A DNA stretch of 64,000 bases from Marinospirillum alkalitolerans (GTDB taxonomy: Bacteria > Pseudomonadota > Gammaproteobacteria > Pseudomonadales > Halomonadaceae), in contig NZ_JBANFI010000007.1 of the NCBI RefSeq assembly GCF_045055655.1, positions 70,405-134,404 of the forward strand, given 5' to 3'. The position numbers were made by a program, and so were the translations under genes. Position 1 is the first letter of the stretch; each line of letters begins with the position of its first letter. The notes beneath the pieces are model-generated. The model was given only the letters and a program-made list of their open reading frames with translations, ran no database searches and was not told the origin of the DNA. Of this stretch, positions 32,396-40,517 are shown piece by piece.

Positions 32396-34501
32396 CTAGA
32401 CCACCCCCAAGCCGGAGAGAAGCTGGCGCATGGTGGCCTCATCTTCAGCATTGATCTGCGCCTGACTAAGCAGATAAACACGAAAGCAGCTGCCTCGCCC
32501 TGGCTCAGATTCCACTTGAATATCGCCGCCATAACGACGAATCAGTGACAGGCTGACAGAAAGCCCCAAACCATTGCCATTTTCGCGGGTGGTGAAAAAG
32601 GGCTCAAAGATTCGTGCTTGTACTTCAGGCGTCATGCCGCGCCCATGATCCTTCACTTGGATCATCGCGCCCAGAGTCCGACCTTGATCATCCTGCCAGA
32701 GCTGGGTGCTGAGCTGAATCTGCCCCGGCCCATCGAGTGCATTGGCGGCGTTGATCAGAAGATTCACTAAAACCTGCTGGAGCTGCTGGCGGTTGGCTTG
32801 AATACTCGGCAGGGTTTGATACTGCTGCTGAACCTCGACACGCTGCTTATCCAGTGCATGACGAACTAACGCCAGCGTATCTTGCACGACAGGGTTGAGT
32901 TCCAGCGTTTGCAGCTGATCGGTGGTGGAGCCAGGGCGGCTGTACTGCAGCAGATTGTTGATAATCGCGCGAATACGATACACCTGCTCGATCACGGTAT
33001 CGATCTCCTGCTGCACCGCGCTGGCCTGATCGCCCAGTTCAACCTGCAACAAATCCATATGGCCAAGGATCACGGCGGCGGGATTATTGATTTCATGCGC
33101 GATGCCAGCTGTTAACTCACCCAGTACAGCCAGCTTTTCTTTGGTAAATAACTGGGCGCGTGTGGCCTTGAGCAGTTGGATGTGTTTCTCCAGATCCTGC
33201 GTCTTGTGCTGCAGGCTCAGGGTGCGTGCTTCAACCTGACGTTCAAGCTCTTGTGCCGCGGCCTGAATGGTGCGTTGGCGCGAATCCAGCTCATCCATCA
33301 TCTGATCAAACTGATGGGCCAGATCCGCCATTTCATCTTGTGTATCCAAAAAGCCTATCCGTGCATCAGACTGGCCAGCGCGTACCGCCATCACGGAGCG
33401 GTGAATCTGCTCGACAGGGATAAACAAGCGACGCGCACCATGCCAGACCAGAAAAGCAGAAACCAATAGGACGATCAGCAGCGTGATGCCCAGCTCGGAC
33501 AGGGTGACGCGATACTGGGCAATAAAAGGCCCTTCTGAAAAGCCGGTATAGAGCACACCGACCAGCTCTTGATGCAGGTCGTAGATGGGTTCATAGGCGC
33601 TGATATACCAGTCATGGACCACAAAGGCGCGATCCAGCCAAAGGCGCTGCTGATCGAGCACCTGCTCGGCGACCTCAGCTGAAATTCGTGTGCCGATGGC
33701 GCGCATCACCCCGTTTTCTGTCTGGCCTGCTGGAGAAGCCTCGGTGACATTGGTCGAAATGCGGGTATCGCCCAAAAACAGTGTCACACTGCCGATGCCA
33801 TCTTCAGGCAGTGTGCCGGGGCCGTAGACCAGATCACGGATTTGATCGACAAAAGCCAGATTGTGATTCAGGAGTAATCCCGCATCGAGCAGATAGGCCA
33901 CCTCACCATCGAGATTCAATAAAGGCACAAGACTGCGTACCACCAGCGCGCGGTCTTCGACTCTGGCATCGGTGGGGCGGGCATGGGGGGTGGGACGCAG
34001 TGGGATTTGTGCCTGCTCGGCCAGTGCCAGATCGATCGCTTGCAGTTCTTCGGGTTCAAGGCGCAGCAGACCCGATACTGACTCGCCGCTGGCTAACAGC
34101 GGGAGCCGATCTTCAATGCTGGCCAAGCTGGTACGAAAAAGATGGAGGCGTTCGGCAGGCAGCAGGCGCAGAAAATCGACCTCGAGCTCTTGTTGCAGCT
34201 GGCTGGTCAGCTGTTCAAGTAAGGCGGTATCAGCCAGCTGGGTGGGTTGAAGCTGCTGGATCAGCTGCCAGCTGCTGCTCAGTCTTTGCAGCTGTTCGAG
34301 CTGGCGCTCTTGCAGATGATGTAGCGTATTGCGCGCCACCGCGAGATCGGCAGCCACCTTCATATAGAGTTGGCGATCAGTATAGGTGCTGGTCCAATAG
34401 GCGGTGAGGCCGATCAGCATCAACAAGGTGAGCAGGATCGGCAATAAAGTCAGCGCCAAGAGCTTGCCGCGCACAGAGCGCTGCCAAAAGAAAATCCGCA
34501 T
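32396..34501 (-). CDS. sensor histidine kinase with periplasmic double-Cache-like domain
   Basis: Membrane-bound sensor kinase, 701 residues. TM1 is about 14-35, a large periplasmic domain spans about 36-335 (Cache-like, with PIYDLHQELVGVLYTGF near its end), TM2 is about 338-355, and a HAMP and coiled-coil region runs to about 455. The phospho-acceptor is His469 in LTAGIAHEINNPAAVILG, followed by the ATPase N-box NLLINAANALD, VKDHGRGMTPE and the GNGLGLSVS G-box. It lies 24 bases after the NtrC-type regulator gene and must be its partner. Being adjacent and divergent to tupABC, it may sense an oxyanion or related signal; the ligand is inferred only from position. Confidence 0.9.
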   Translation of the reverse strand: MRIFFWQRSVRGKLLALTLLPILLTLLMLIGLTAYWTSTYTDRQLYMKVAADLAVARNTLHHLQERQLEQLQRLSSSWQLIQQLQPTQLADTALLEQLTSQLQQELEVDFLRLLPAERLHLFRTSLASIEDRLPLLASGESVSGLLRLEPEELQAIDLALAEQAQIPLRPTPHARPTDARVEDRALVVRSLVPLLNLDGEVAYLLDAGLLLNHNLAFVDQIRDLVYGPGTLPEDGIGSVTLFLGDTRISTNVTEASPAGQTENGVMRAIGTRISAEVAEQVLDQQRLWLDRAFVVHDWYISAYEPIYDLHQELVGVLYTGFSEGPFIAQYRVTLSELGITLLIVLLVSAFLVWHGARRLFIPVEQIHRSVMAVRAGQSDARIGFLDTQDEMADLAHQFDQMMDELDSRQRTIQAAAQELERQVEARTLSLQHKTQDLEKHIQLLKATRAQLFTKEKLAVLGELTAGIAHEINNPAAVILGHMDLLQVELGDQASAVQQEIDTVIEQVYRIRAIINNLLQYSRPGSTTDQLQTLELNPVVQDTLALVRHALDKQRVEVQQQYQTLPSIQANRQQLQQVLVNLLINAANALDGPGQIQLSTQLWQDDQGRTLGAMIQVKDHGRGMTPEVQARIFEPFFTTRENGNGLGLSVSLSLIRRYGGDIQVESEPGRGSCFRVYLLSQAQINAEDEATMRQLLSGLGVV

Positions 34502-34525
34502 GGTGTCCTTGTTGGTGTTGGCTAA

Positions 34526-35902
34526 TTAGTGGGCGGAGGTGGCGTCTTCCCAGCTGGTCAGTTTGCGATCGAGTGTTTTGCGTGCGATGCCGAGCTGGCG
34601 TGCTGCCGCGGATTTATTACCTTCGCTGGCTTGCAATACCCGCAGGATGTGCTGCTTCTCGACTTCTTCCAAGGTCCAGCACACAGGAAAACCCGCCTGA
34701 CGCGGCGAGGTTGGGCTGCTCGTGGGTTGTAAGTCCTGCAAAGGCAGATGCCCAAGCAAGATGCAGCGCTCGATAAAGTTCTTCAGCTCGCGAATATTGC
34801 CCTTCCAATCATACTGCTGCATGGCATAGAGGTCATCATGGCTGAAGGGGATGGGGTCCAGTCCCAGTTCACGCGCTAGGCGGCGTGAAAAATAATGCGC
34901 CAGCAACGGAATATCTTCGCGTCGATCTCGCAGCGGGGGCAGAGTCAGCGTGAGCACATTCAGGCGGAAGTAGAGATCTTCACGAAAACGCCCAGCGCGA
35001 ACCTCTTCTTCTAAATGACGGTTGGTGGCGGCGAGGATGCGCACATCCACCTTTACTTCCTGTTCGCTGCCGACAGGGCGAATGGCTTTTTGCTCTAAGG
35101 CGCGCAGCAGTTTAGCCTGCATGCCCAAGGGCAGTTCACCGATCTCATCTAAAAAGAGGGTGCCGCCACTGGCATAGTGAAACAGGCCCTCACGACTGCG
35201 CATGGCGCCGGTAAACGCGCCTTTGGTGTGACCAAAAAGCTCGGCTTCTAACAGATCTGGCGCGATGGCACCGCAGTTCACCGGAACATAGGGGCCGCTG
35301 CGCCCTGATTGTTGGTGCAGCGCCCGTGCGACCAGATCCTTACCTGTACCCGATTCGCCTTCGATTAATACCGCCGAAGGGGTGGGGGCCACACGCTGAA
35401 TGACCGCTTCAAGCTGACGAATGCCCGCGCTATGGCCGAGCATCGGGCTATCATCATCGACAAATTGATGGACTTCGCGTTTGAGCAGGAAGTTCTCGCG
35501 CGCCAGTTGACGACGCTTGAGCACACGCAAAATGGCATTTTGCATCTGTTCCAGACGAAAGGGTTTGAGAATAAAATCAGCCGCGCCCACGCGCAGGGCT
35601 TGAATCGCGGTATCCAGCTCAGCATAGGCGGTCATAAAAATCACATCGCTGTGGCGATTCGGATCATGCAGCGCCTCATGCCAATCCATGCTGGAGCGAC
35701 CGGGCAGGCGTACATCCAGAATCAGTAAATCAAAATGACAGCGCTGACGCAGCGCCTCGGCTTCCTCTATACTGCCCGCAGTTTCGACCAGAGCAAAATG
35801 CTTAAGCAGCGCCTTGGAAAGAAATTGGCGCATCCCTGCTTCATCATCAACGATCAACACAGAAGCTGTGCGACATAAGGAAAAGTCGGGTTCAGCGGTC
35901 AT
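34526..35902 (-). CDS. NtrC-family sigma-54-dependent response regulator
   Basis: A 458-residue enhancer-binding activator. The receiver domain (about 12-125) carries the phospho-Asp D63 in LLILDVRLPG and FILKPF with the switch Lys. The AAA+ domain (about 152-375) has Walker A GESGTGKD (182-189) and the GAFTGA loop (228-233) that contacts sigma-54. A Fis-type HTH closes the protein (EGNKSAAARQLGIARKTLDRKL). The intact GAFTGA means it activates sigma-54 promoters, and one lies 200 bases upstream in front of the divergent tupA. It is followed by its cognate kinase gene. Confidence 0.94.
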   Translation of the reverse strand: MTAEPDFSLCRTASVLIVDDEAGMRQFLSKALLKHFALVETAGSIEEAEALRQRCHFDLLILDVRLPGRSSMDWHEALHDPNRHSDVIFMTAYAELDTAIQALRVGAADFILKPFRLEQMQNAILRVLKRRQLARENFLLKREVHQFVDDDSPMLGHSAGIRQLEAVIQRVAPTPSAVLIEGESGTGKDLVARALHQQSGRSGPYVPVNCGAIAPDLLEAELFGHTKGAFTGAMRSREGLFHYASGGTLFLDEIGELPLGMQAKLLRALEQKAIRPVGSEQEVKVDVRILAATNRHLEEEVRAGRFREDLYFRLNVLTLTLPPLRDRREDIPLLAHYFSRRLARELGLDPIPFSHDDLYAMQQYDWKGNIRELKNFIERCILLGHLPLQDLQPTSSPTSPRQAGFPVCWTLEEVEKQHILRVLQASEGNKSAAARQLGIARKTLDRKLTSWEDATSAH

Positions 35903-35959
35903 AGTCTTACCTGTGAGGGTGGAGAAGTCTGGTGTTCAGGCCAGTGTTCAGCGAGGCGT

Positions 35960-36002
35960 GTCGAAATGCAGCAACACGTGCGGCAAAGTGTAGCATTTTG
36001 AC
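35960..36002. promoter_or_regulatory. inverted repeat, candidate enhancer site for the NtrC-family regulator
   Basis: GTCGAAATGC (35960-35969) and GCATTTTGAC (35993-36002) are inverted with nine of ten matches, with additional pairing of ACAC and GTGT inside. The site is about 105-145 bases upstream of the sigma-54 element of tupA, a usual distance for an upstream activating site. Confidence 0.5.
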
Positions 36003-36106
36003 CCAGTTTCGCGCAGCTTTTTCTCGGTAGACCTAGATCGAGTTGACTTGAGGTAGAGCAGGATCTTAGGCAGGGCGCTGGCTTGGCCTATTTCTGGTTT
36101 TTGGCT

Positions 36107-36122
36107 GGCACTGGGCTTGCAG
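36107..36122 (+). promoter_or_regulatory. sigma-54 promoter of tupABC
   Basis: TGGCACTGGGCTTGCA matches the sigma-54 consensus TGGCAC-N5-TTGCA exactly. GG (36108-36109) and GC (36120-36121) are ten bases apart. The predicted transcript start, near 36133, leaves about 34 bases of leader including AAGGAT before the tupA ATG. Confidence 0.85.
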
Positions 36123-36166
36123 CTGGCTGACCTCTCTTGGCTTTCTTGACTGATAAGGATACTCCT

Positions 36167-36982
36167 ATGTTTGGATCTCTCTCTCGCTGGCGTCAAGCTG
36201 GCGCTTTCTTGCTGGTCGCGTTGCTGGCGATGCCTCTTTTTGCAGCGGAAAGAATCCGCCTGGCCACCACAACCAGCACCTATAATTCGGGTTTGCTCGA
36301 TGCGTTGCTGCCTGAATTTGAGCGTGCAACAGGTATTCAGGTGCAGGTGCTTTCTGTAGGGACTGGACAGGCTCTGCGTTTGGGGCGCGATGGTGATGTC
36401 GATCTGGTGATGACCCATGCGCCAGCAGCGGAAGAAGCTTTTGTTGAGGCTGGCCACGGTATTGATCCTCGTCGCCTGATGTATAACGATTTTGTCTTGG
36501 TTGGCCCTGCCAATGATCCTGTTGGTTTGCGTGAGTCTGAAGGCGTGGTGGAAGCTTTTGAGCGTATGGCGCGAGGCAATACGCCCTTTATCTCGCGTGG
36601 AGATGATTCTGGAACACATAAGAAAGAACTCGAAATCTGGGCGCTGACTCAGTATGACCCCAGTTTTGCCCACTACCACGCCGTTGGGCAGGGCATGGGC
36701 CGTGTCTTGTTGATGGCCAGTGAAATGCAGGGCTATACCCTGACAGATCGTGGCACCTGGTTGGCGATGCGTCAGCGCCTCGATCTGGAACTGCTGGCCG
36801 AAGGCAGTATTGATCTGGCCAATCCCTATCAGGTGATTCTGGTGAATCCACAGCGCCATCCGCATGTGCAGTTGGCGGCAGCCACCCAGTTCCGTGATTG
36901 GTTGGTCTCGGCGGAAGGGCAGGCGTTGATCGGTCGCTTTACGGTCGATGGTGAACCCTTATTCTTTCCTGATGCGGATTAG
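36167..36982 (+). CDS. tupA: tungstate ABC transporter substrate-binding protein TupA
   Basis: Periplasmic binding protein that captures tungstate with high selectivity. The signal peptide is residues 1-25 (AGAFLLVALLAMPLFAA). The mature N-terminus RIRLATTTSTYNSGLLDALLPEF contains the TTTS oxyanion-binding motif of TupA. VGTGQALRLGRDGDVDLVMTHAPAAE and FISRGDDSGTHKKELEIW complete the family signature. The 271 residues are typical. I start at 36167 with AAGGAT upstream. It is the first gene of tupABC, driven by the sigma-54 element described above. TupA is preferred over molybdate ModA by these motifs. Confidence 0.93.
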   Translation: MFGSLSRWRQAGAFLLVALLAMPLFAAERIRLATTTSTYNSGLLDALLPEFERATGIQVQVLSVGTGQALRLGRDGDVDLVMTHAPAAEEAFVEAGHGIDPRRLMYNDFVLVGPANDPVGLRESEGVVEAFERMARGNTPFISRGDDSGTHKKELEIWALTQYDPSFAHYHAVGQGMGRVLLMASEMQGYTLTDRGTWLAMRQRLDLELLAEGSIDLANPYQVILVNPQRHPHVQLAAATQFRDWLVSAEGQALIGRFTVDGEPLFFPDAD

Positions 36983-37027
36983 CTGCATGTTGCGGTTGAG
37001 CCTGTATTCGATTGGGGAGAGGCTGTT

Positions 37028-37735
37028 GTGGAGAGCCTAGGTCAGATCACTCTGGATGCCCTTGCTCTCTTGTTTTCTGGCGATCAAGAACTCTGGCAGA
37101 TTATTGGTGTGTCTTTTCGGACTTCCTTGCTGGCGCTTCTACTGGCGACCCCCTTCGCTTTTTTGCTGGGCTGGACTCTGGCCTTCTGGCGTTTTCCCGG
37201 TCAGGGGATGCTGGTGTCGCTGAACAATACCTTGCTGGCTGTGCCAACGGTGGTGATCGGATTGCTGCTCTTGATGCTGTTCTCGCGTGCGGGGCCCTTG
37301 GGAGATTGGCGTTGGCTTTTTAGCCAGCCGATTATGATCTTGGGGCAGATGTTGATGTGTTTGCCGATTTTGATAGCGATGAGCCATACCGCCTACCATA
37401 GTGTGTCGCGCCATGCTTGGGAGTCCTTGCGGACTCTGGGTGTCGCCCCCTGGCGTTGTCTTTGGTTGATTACCCTTGAAGTGCGTTTTGCGCTCTTGGC
37501 GGCGCTGGTCACCGCCTTTGGCCGGATTATTGCTGAAGTCGGCTGCGCGATGATGGTCGGTGGCAATATCGCCGGTTATACACGCACGATTACCACCAGC
37601 ATTGCCTTGGAAACCTCCAAGGGTGAGTATGCTCAGGGTGTGGCCCTGGGTTTGGTGCTGCTGGTTTTGGCCTTGGTGCTGAATCTGCTGCTGGGCTTGG
37701 TACGCGGTCAGATCACTCAGGAGCAACAAGCATGA
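37028..37735 (+). CDS. tupB: tungstate ABC transporter permease TupB
   Basis: Inner-membrane permease of the tungstate importer, 235 residues with about five to six helices. SFRTSLLALLLATPFAFLLGW is near the N-terminus. The EAA loop is in ESLRTLGVAPWRCLWLITL, and AFGRIIAEVGCAMMVGGNIAGYTRTITTSIALET is the conserved cytoplasmic-to-membrane segment of the TupB/WtpB group. Translation begins at GTG with GGGAGAG upstream. It overlaps tupC by ATGA. The pore presumably carries tungstate from TupA into the cytoplasm. Confidence 0.92.
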   Translation: MESLGQITLDALALLFSGDQELWQIIGVSFRTSLLALLLATPFAFLLGWTLAFWRFPGQGMLVSLNNTLLAVPTVVIGLLLLMLFSRAGPLGDWRWLFSQPIMILGQMLMCLPILIAMSHTAYHSVSRHAWESLRTLGVAPWRCLWLITLEVRFALLAALVTAFGRIIAEVGCAMMVGGNIAGYTRTITTSIALETSKGEYAQGVALGLVLLVLALVLNLLLGLVRGQITQEQQA

Positions 37736-38388
37736 TCAAGCCGCCACCTGCCCTAGTGCTGGAGCAGCTGAGTCTTAGCTATGGACGCCGCCGCTTATGG
37801 CAGATCGAGGCCGCGCAGTGGTCAGCAGGCCAGCTGATTTGGTTACAGGGTGCCAATGGCGCGGGCAAAACCAGCTTGATGAAGGTGATCAGTGGTCTTT
37901 TAACGCCAACACAAGGCCGTGTGCGCCCCATCCATCACGTCGCTGAACCTCAGGCGATCTGTTATCTCCACCAGCAGCCCTATGTTTTTTCAACCAGCGT
38001 CAGGCGCAATCTAGAGCAGGTACTCAGCAGTCGTTATCTGCAAGCCGTCCCCGTTGCTGAGCGTCACCAGCGCCTTGAAGCCGCACTGGCATGGGCGCAG
38101 CTCAGCGAGCAGGCTGATCAACCTGCGCGCACCCTTTCGGGAGGAGAAAGGCAAAGATTGGCCTTGGCGCGAGCACGTATCTTGCAGCCGCGCTTTTGGC
38201 TGCTTGATGAACCGAGTGCGAATCTTGATCAGCAGGCTGTACAGTTGCTGGCGACGCTGATACAGGATGTGCTGGCCGCTGGTTGCGGGATCCTGTTAAC
38301 CGCGCATCAATCCAATGCCATTACAGATTTGGCCCAGTGTATCTGGCGGCTGGATCAGCAACAGCTCTCGATCCATCCTGGCGTTTGA
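37732..38388 (+). CDS. tupC: tungstate ABC transporter ATP-binding protein TupC
   Basis: Cytoplasmic ATPase of the tungstate importer, 218 residues. Walker A is GANGAGKTS (about 42), the signature is LSGGERQRLALARA (about 136) and Walker B is FWLLDEPSANLD (about 158), with the switch His in LTAHQS. It has no TOBE or regulatory domain, so unlike ModC it is not expected to be allosterically inhibited by metal. It overlaps tupB and is followed about 100 bases later by a terminator, making tupABC a self-contained operon. Confidence 0.92.
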   Translation: MIKPPPALVLEQLSLSYGRRRLWQIEAAQWSAGQLIWLQGANGAGKTSLMKVISGLLTPTQGRVRPIHHVAEPQAICYLHQQPYVFSTSVRRNLEQVLSSRYLQAVPVAERHQRLEAALAWAQLSEQADQPARTLSGGERQRLALARARILQPRFWLLDEPSANLDQQAVQLLATLIQDVLAAGCGILLTAHQSNAITDLAQCIWRLDQQQLSIHPGV

Positions 38389-38483
38389 GTGGTCACAATG
38401 ACCTTGGCGCGCGGCTGGGCTGTCACGGCTGGCTGCGCGTCATTTTGATGCACCCCTGTTTTCTGGTTGCGAAATCCTGAGAT

Positions 38484-38509
38484 AAGCCGTTATTTAAGCG
38501 GCTTTTTTT
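38484..38509 (+). terminator. rho-independent terminator after tupABC
   Basis: AAGCCG/CGGCTT stem with a nine-base loop and a run of seven T. Confidence 0.85.
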
Positions 38510-38598
38510 GTCTTTTGTTGCCTCTTTGTCAGGCATTGTCCTTGCTTTCTATTCACCCAAGTCAACGCGATGCAGATCAGATTGAAAGAGAGGCTTTT

Positions 38599-39147
38599 GT
38601 GAACACGCGTCCTTTTGCACAACAGCGGCCCCCTTTGCTGGGCTTTGCGGCCTGGAGTGGTACAGGCAAAACAACGCTACTGACGGCCTTGTTGCCGCGT
38701 TTGCGTGCCCGTGGGCTGCGTCTGGCCTGTATCAAACACGCCCATCATGCTTTTGATGTTGATTATCCACAAAAAGACAGCTATCGCCTGCGCCATGCTG
38801 GTGCAGAGCAGATGCTGATTGCCTCTGATCAGCGCTGGGCCTTGATGGTGGAAACACCTGAGTCGAGCTCTGCGCCAAGTCTGGCCGACCTTGTGGCCCA
38901 GCTGGACACACAGCGCGCTGATCTGATTCTTGTTGAAGGCTTTAAAGCCGAGCGCTTCCCCAAGATAGAACTGCATCGTGCTGAGCTCGACCGCCCTTGG
39001 TTGTATCCAGATGATCCAGATATCTTTGCACTGGCCAGTGATGTGGCACCACCTAGCGCAGCCCGTCCTTGGGTGCATCTGAACGATCTGGATGCCATTG
39101 AGCAGCTGGTACTGGATTTTTTACAGGCCGCGCGGAGTGCTGTATGA
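38599..39147 (+). CDS. mobB: molybdopterin-guanine dinucleotide biosynthesis adaptor MobB
   Basis: A GTP-binding P-loop protein that assists MobA in making bis-MGD. Walker A is WSGTGKTT in GFAAWSGTGKTTLLTALLP (about residues 15-33). The switch-like region IKHAHHAFDVDYPQKDSYRLRHAGA and LILVEGFKAERFPKIELHR are MobB hallmarks. I start at GTG 38599, which has AGAGAGG at good spacing; the longer reading upstream runs through the tup terminator. The 182 residues fit. It overlaps the second moeA by ATGA and opens a mobB-moeA unit, followed after 78 bases by moaCD-moaE-moaA. Confidence 0.92.
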   Translation: MNTRPFAQQRPPLLGFAAWSGTGKTTLLTALLPRLRARGLRLACIKHAHHAFDVDYPQKDSYRLRHAGAEQMLIASDQRWALMVETPESSSAPSLADLVAQLDTQRADLILVEGFKAERFPKIELHRAELDRPWLYPDDPDIFALASDVAPPSAARPWVHLNDLDAIEQLVLDFLQAARSAV

Positions 39148-40439
39148 GTCTCTCTTGCTTTGAATTTGTCGATAAAAAAAGCCAGCTCACCCTGGAAGAG
39201 GCTCAGCAGCTGTTGCTGGATGAGGCCCGCCTTTGGCATCAGCAACAAGATCGCGTGCACCGTCTGCCCTTGCAGCAGGCGTTGGGCGCCCATCTGGCAG
39301 CATCTCTCTCTGCACCGCAGGCTGTACCACCGCACACCAATTCAGCGATGGATGGCTATGCATTGGTCGGTGCCAGTTTAGTCAGTCAGACGCAGTGGCA
39401 GCTGGTCGGGACGCAGCTGGCAGGGCAGATGACGAGTCATCGCCTGCAACCTGGCGAAGCGATGGCGATCACAACTGGTGCGGCGCTGCCTCCGGGCGCG
39501 GATACCGTGGTGATGCAGGAGCAGTGTCATGTAGAAGGCGATCAACTCACTATTCAGCGCGCGGCAGAAATGCGTATCGGGGCCAATGTGCGTCAGGCGG
39601 GTGAAGACTTACAGCAGGGCCAGCAGGTCTTGGCTGCCGGTGCGCGTTTGGGGCCAGTGCAGCTAGGATTGCTGGCTTCTTTAGGCTGCGCTGATGTGCC
39701 AGTGCGCCCAGCCTTGAAAGTCGCGGTGTTTTCTACCGGAGACGAGGTGGTCGCAGCAGGTCAGCCTCTGGCGCCGGGTCAGATCTACGATACCAATCGC
39801 ACGAGCTTGATCAGTCTTTTACAGGCATTGGGATGTCAGGTCAGTGATCTGGGTATCTTGCCGGATGATCAGCAGGTGATCCATCAAGCGCTGGCGCAAG
39901 CGGCCTTGACGCACCAGCTGGTGATCACCTCAGGTGGTGTCTCGGTTGGGCAGGCCGATTGGATCAAGCCTGTACTGAACCAGCTTGGCGAAACCCGTTT
40001 TTGGCAGCTTGCTATTCGTCCAGGGCGGCCTTTTGCCTTTGGGCATCTTGGTCAGAACGCCAGCGGAGAAACCTGCTTCTTTGCCGGTCTGCCGGGCAAT
40101 CCTGTTGCGGTGATGGTGACCTTTATGCTGCTGGTTCAACCCTTGATTCTGGCCTTGCAGGGAGCTGAAGCCGGTGCCGCGACTCCAGTGCACGCGCAGG
40201 CTGAAGAAGAGATCAAAAGCCGCCTAGGGCGGAGTGATTTTTATCGTGCGCGCCTGAGTACAAGCCCAACCGGCCAGCTCAGTGTGCGTGTTGTTGGTGA
40301 GCAGGGATCAGGCCGCTTAAGCTCGATGCATGAGGCGAATTGTCTGGTCAGACTTGATGAGCAGGAAGCGCTGAAAGCACGCGGCGATAGCGTCAGAGTC
40401 TATCCCTTTGCTGGCTTTCTGGCTGGCTATTTGGCCTAA
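39144..40439 (+). CDS. moeA: molybdopterin molybdotransferase MoeA (second copy)
   Basis: A second full MoeA paralogue, 431 residues, clearly different in sequence from the copy at 30.7 kb. It keeps HTNSAMDGYALV (about 66), GAALPPGADTVVMQEQ, VFSTGDEVVAAGQ, GQIYDTNRTSL, ITSGGVSVGQADWIKP, RPGRPFAFG and GLPGNPVAVMV. It overlaps mobB and lies next to tupABC, so it may be the copy that meets tungstate (inference). A redundant gene under different control is the plain alternative. Confidence 0.93.
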   Translation: MSLSCFEFVDKKSQLTLEEAQQLLLDEARLWHQQQDRVHRLPLQQALGAHLAASLSAPQAVPPHTNSAMDGYALVGASLVSQTQWQLVGTQLAGQMTSHRLQPGEAMAITTGAALPPGADTVVMQEQCHVEGDQLTIQRAAEMRIGANVRQAGEDLQQGQQVLAAGARLGPVQLGLLASLGCADVPVRPALKVAVFSTGDEVVAAGQPLAPGQIYDTNRTSLISLLQALGCQVSDLGILPDDQQVIHQALAQAALTHQLVITSGGVSVGQADWIKPVLNQLGETRFWQLAIRPGRPFAFGHLGQNASGETCFFAGLPGNPVAVMVTFMLLVQPLILALQGAEAGAATPVHAQAEEEIKSRLGRSDFYRARLSTSPTGQLSVRVVGEQGSGRLSSMHEANCLVRLDEQEALKARGDSVRVYPFAGFLAGYLA

Positions 40440-40517
40440 CGCCATCCTGCCAGTTGCAAGGCCTATTGACTCCAGTTTCGATTCCCTATTGGTGATACAA
40501 CACAAAGAGGTTTAGTG

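Noticed and set aside
35948..36865. A 305-codon leftward frame over the tupA region
   Set aside because: It covers the tupA coding sequence and the tup promoter. tupA has a signal peptide and full family motifs on the other strand.
38467..38598. A longer mobB beginning at 38467
   Set aside because: This reading would start upstream of, and run through, the terminator after tupC. The GTG at 38599 has a proper ribosome site.
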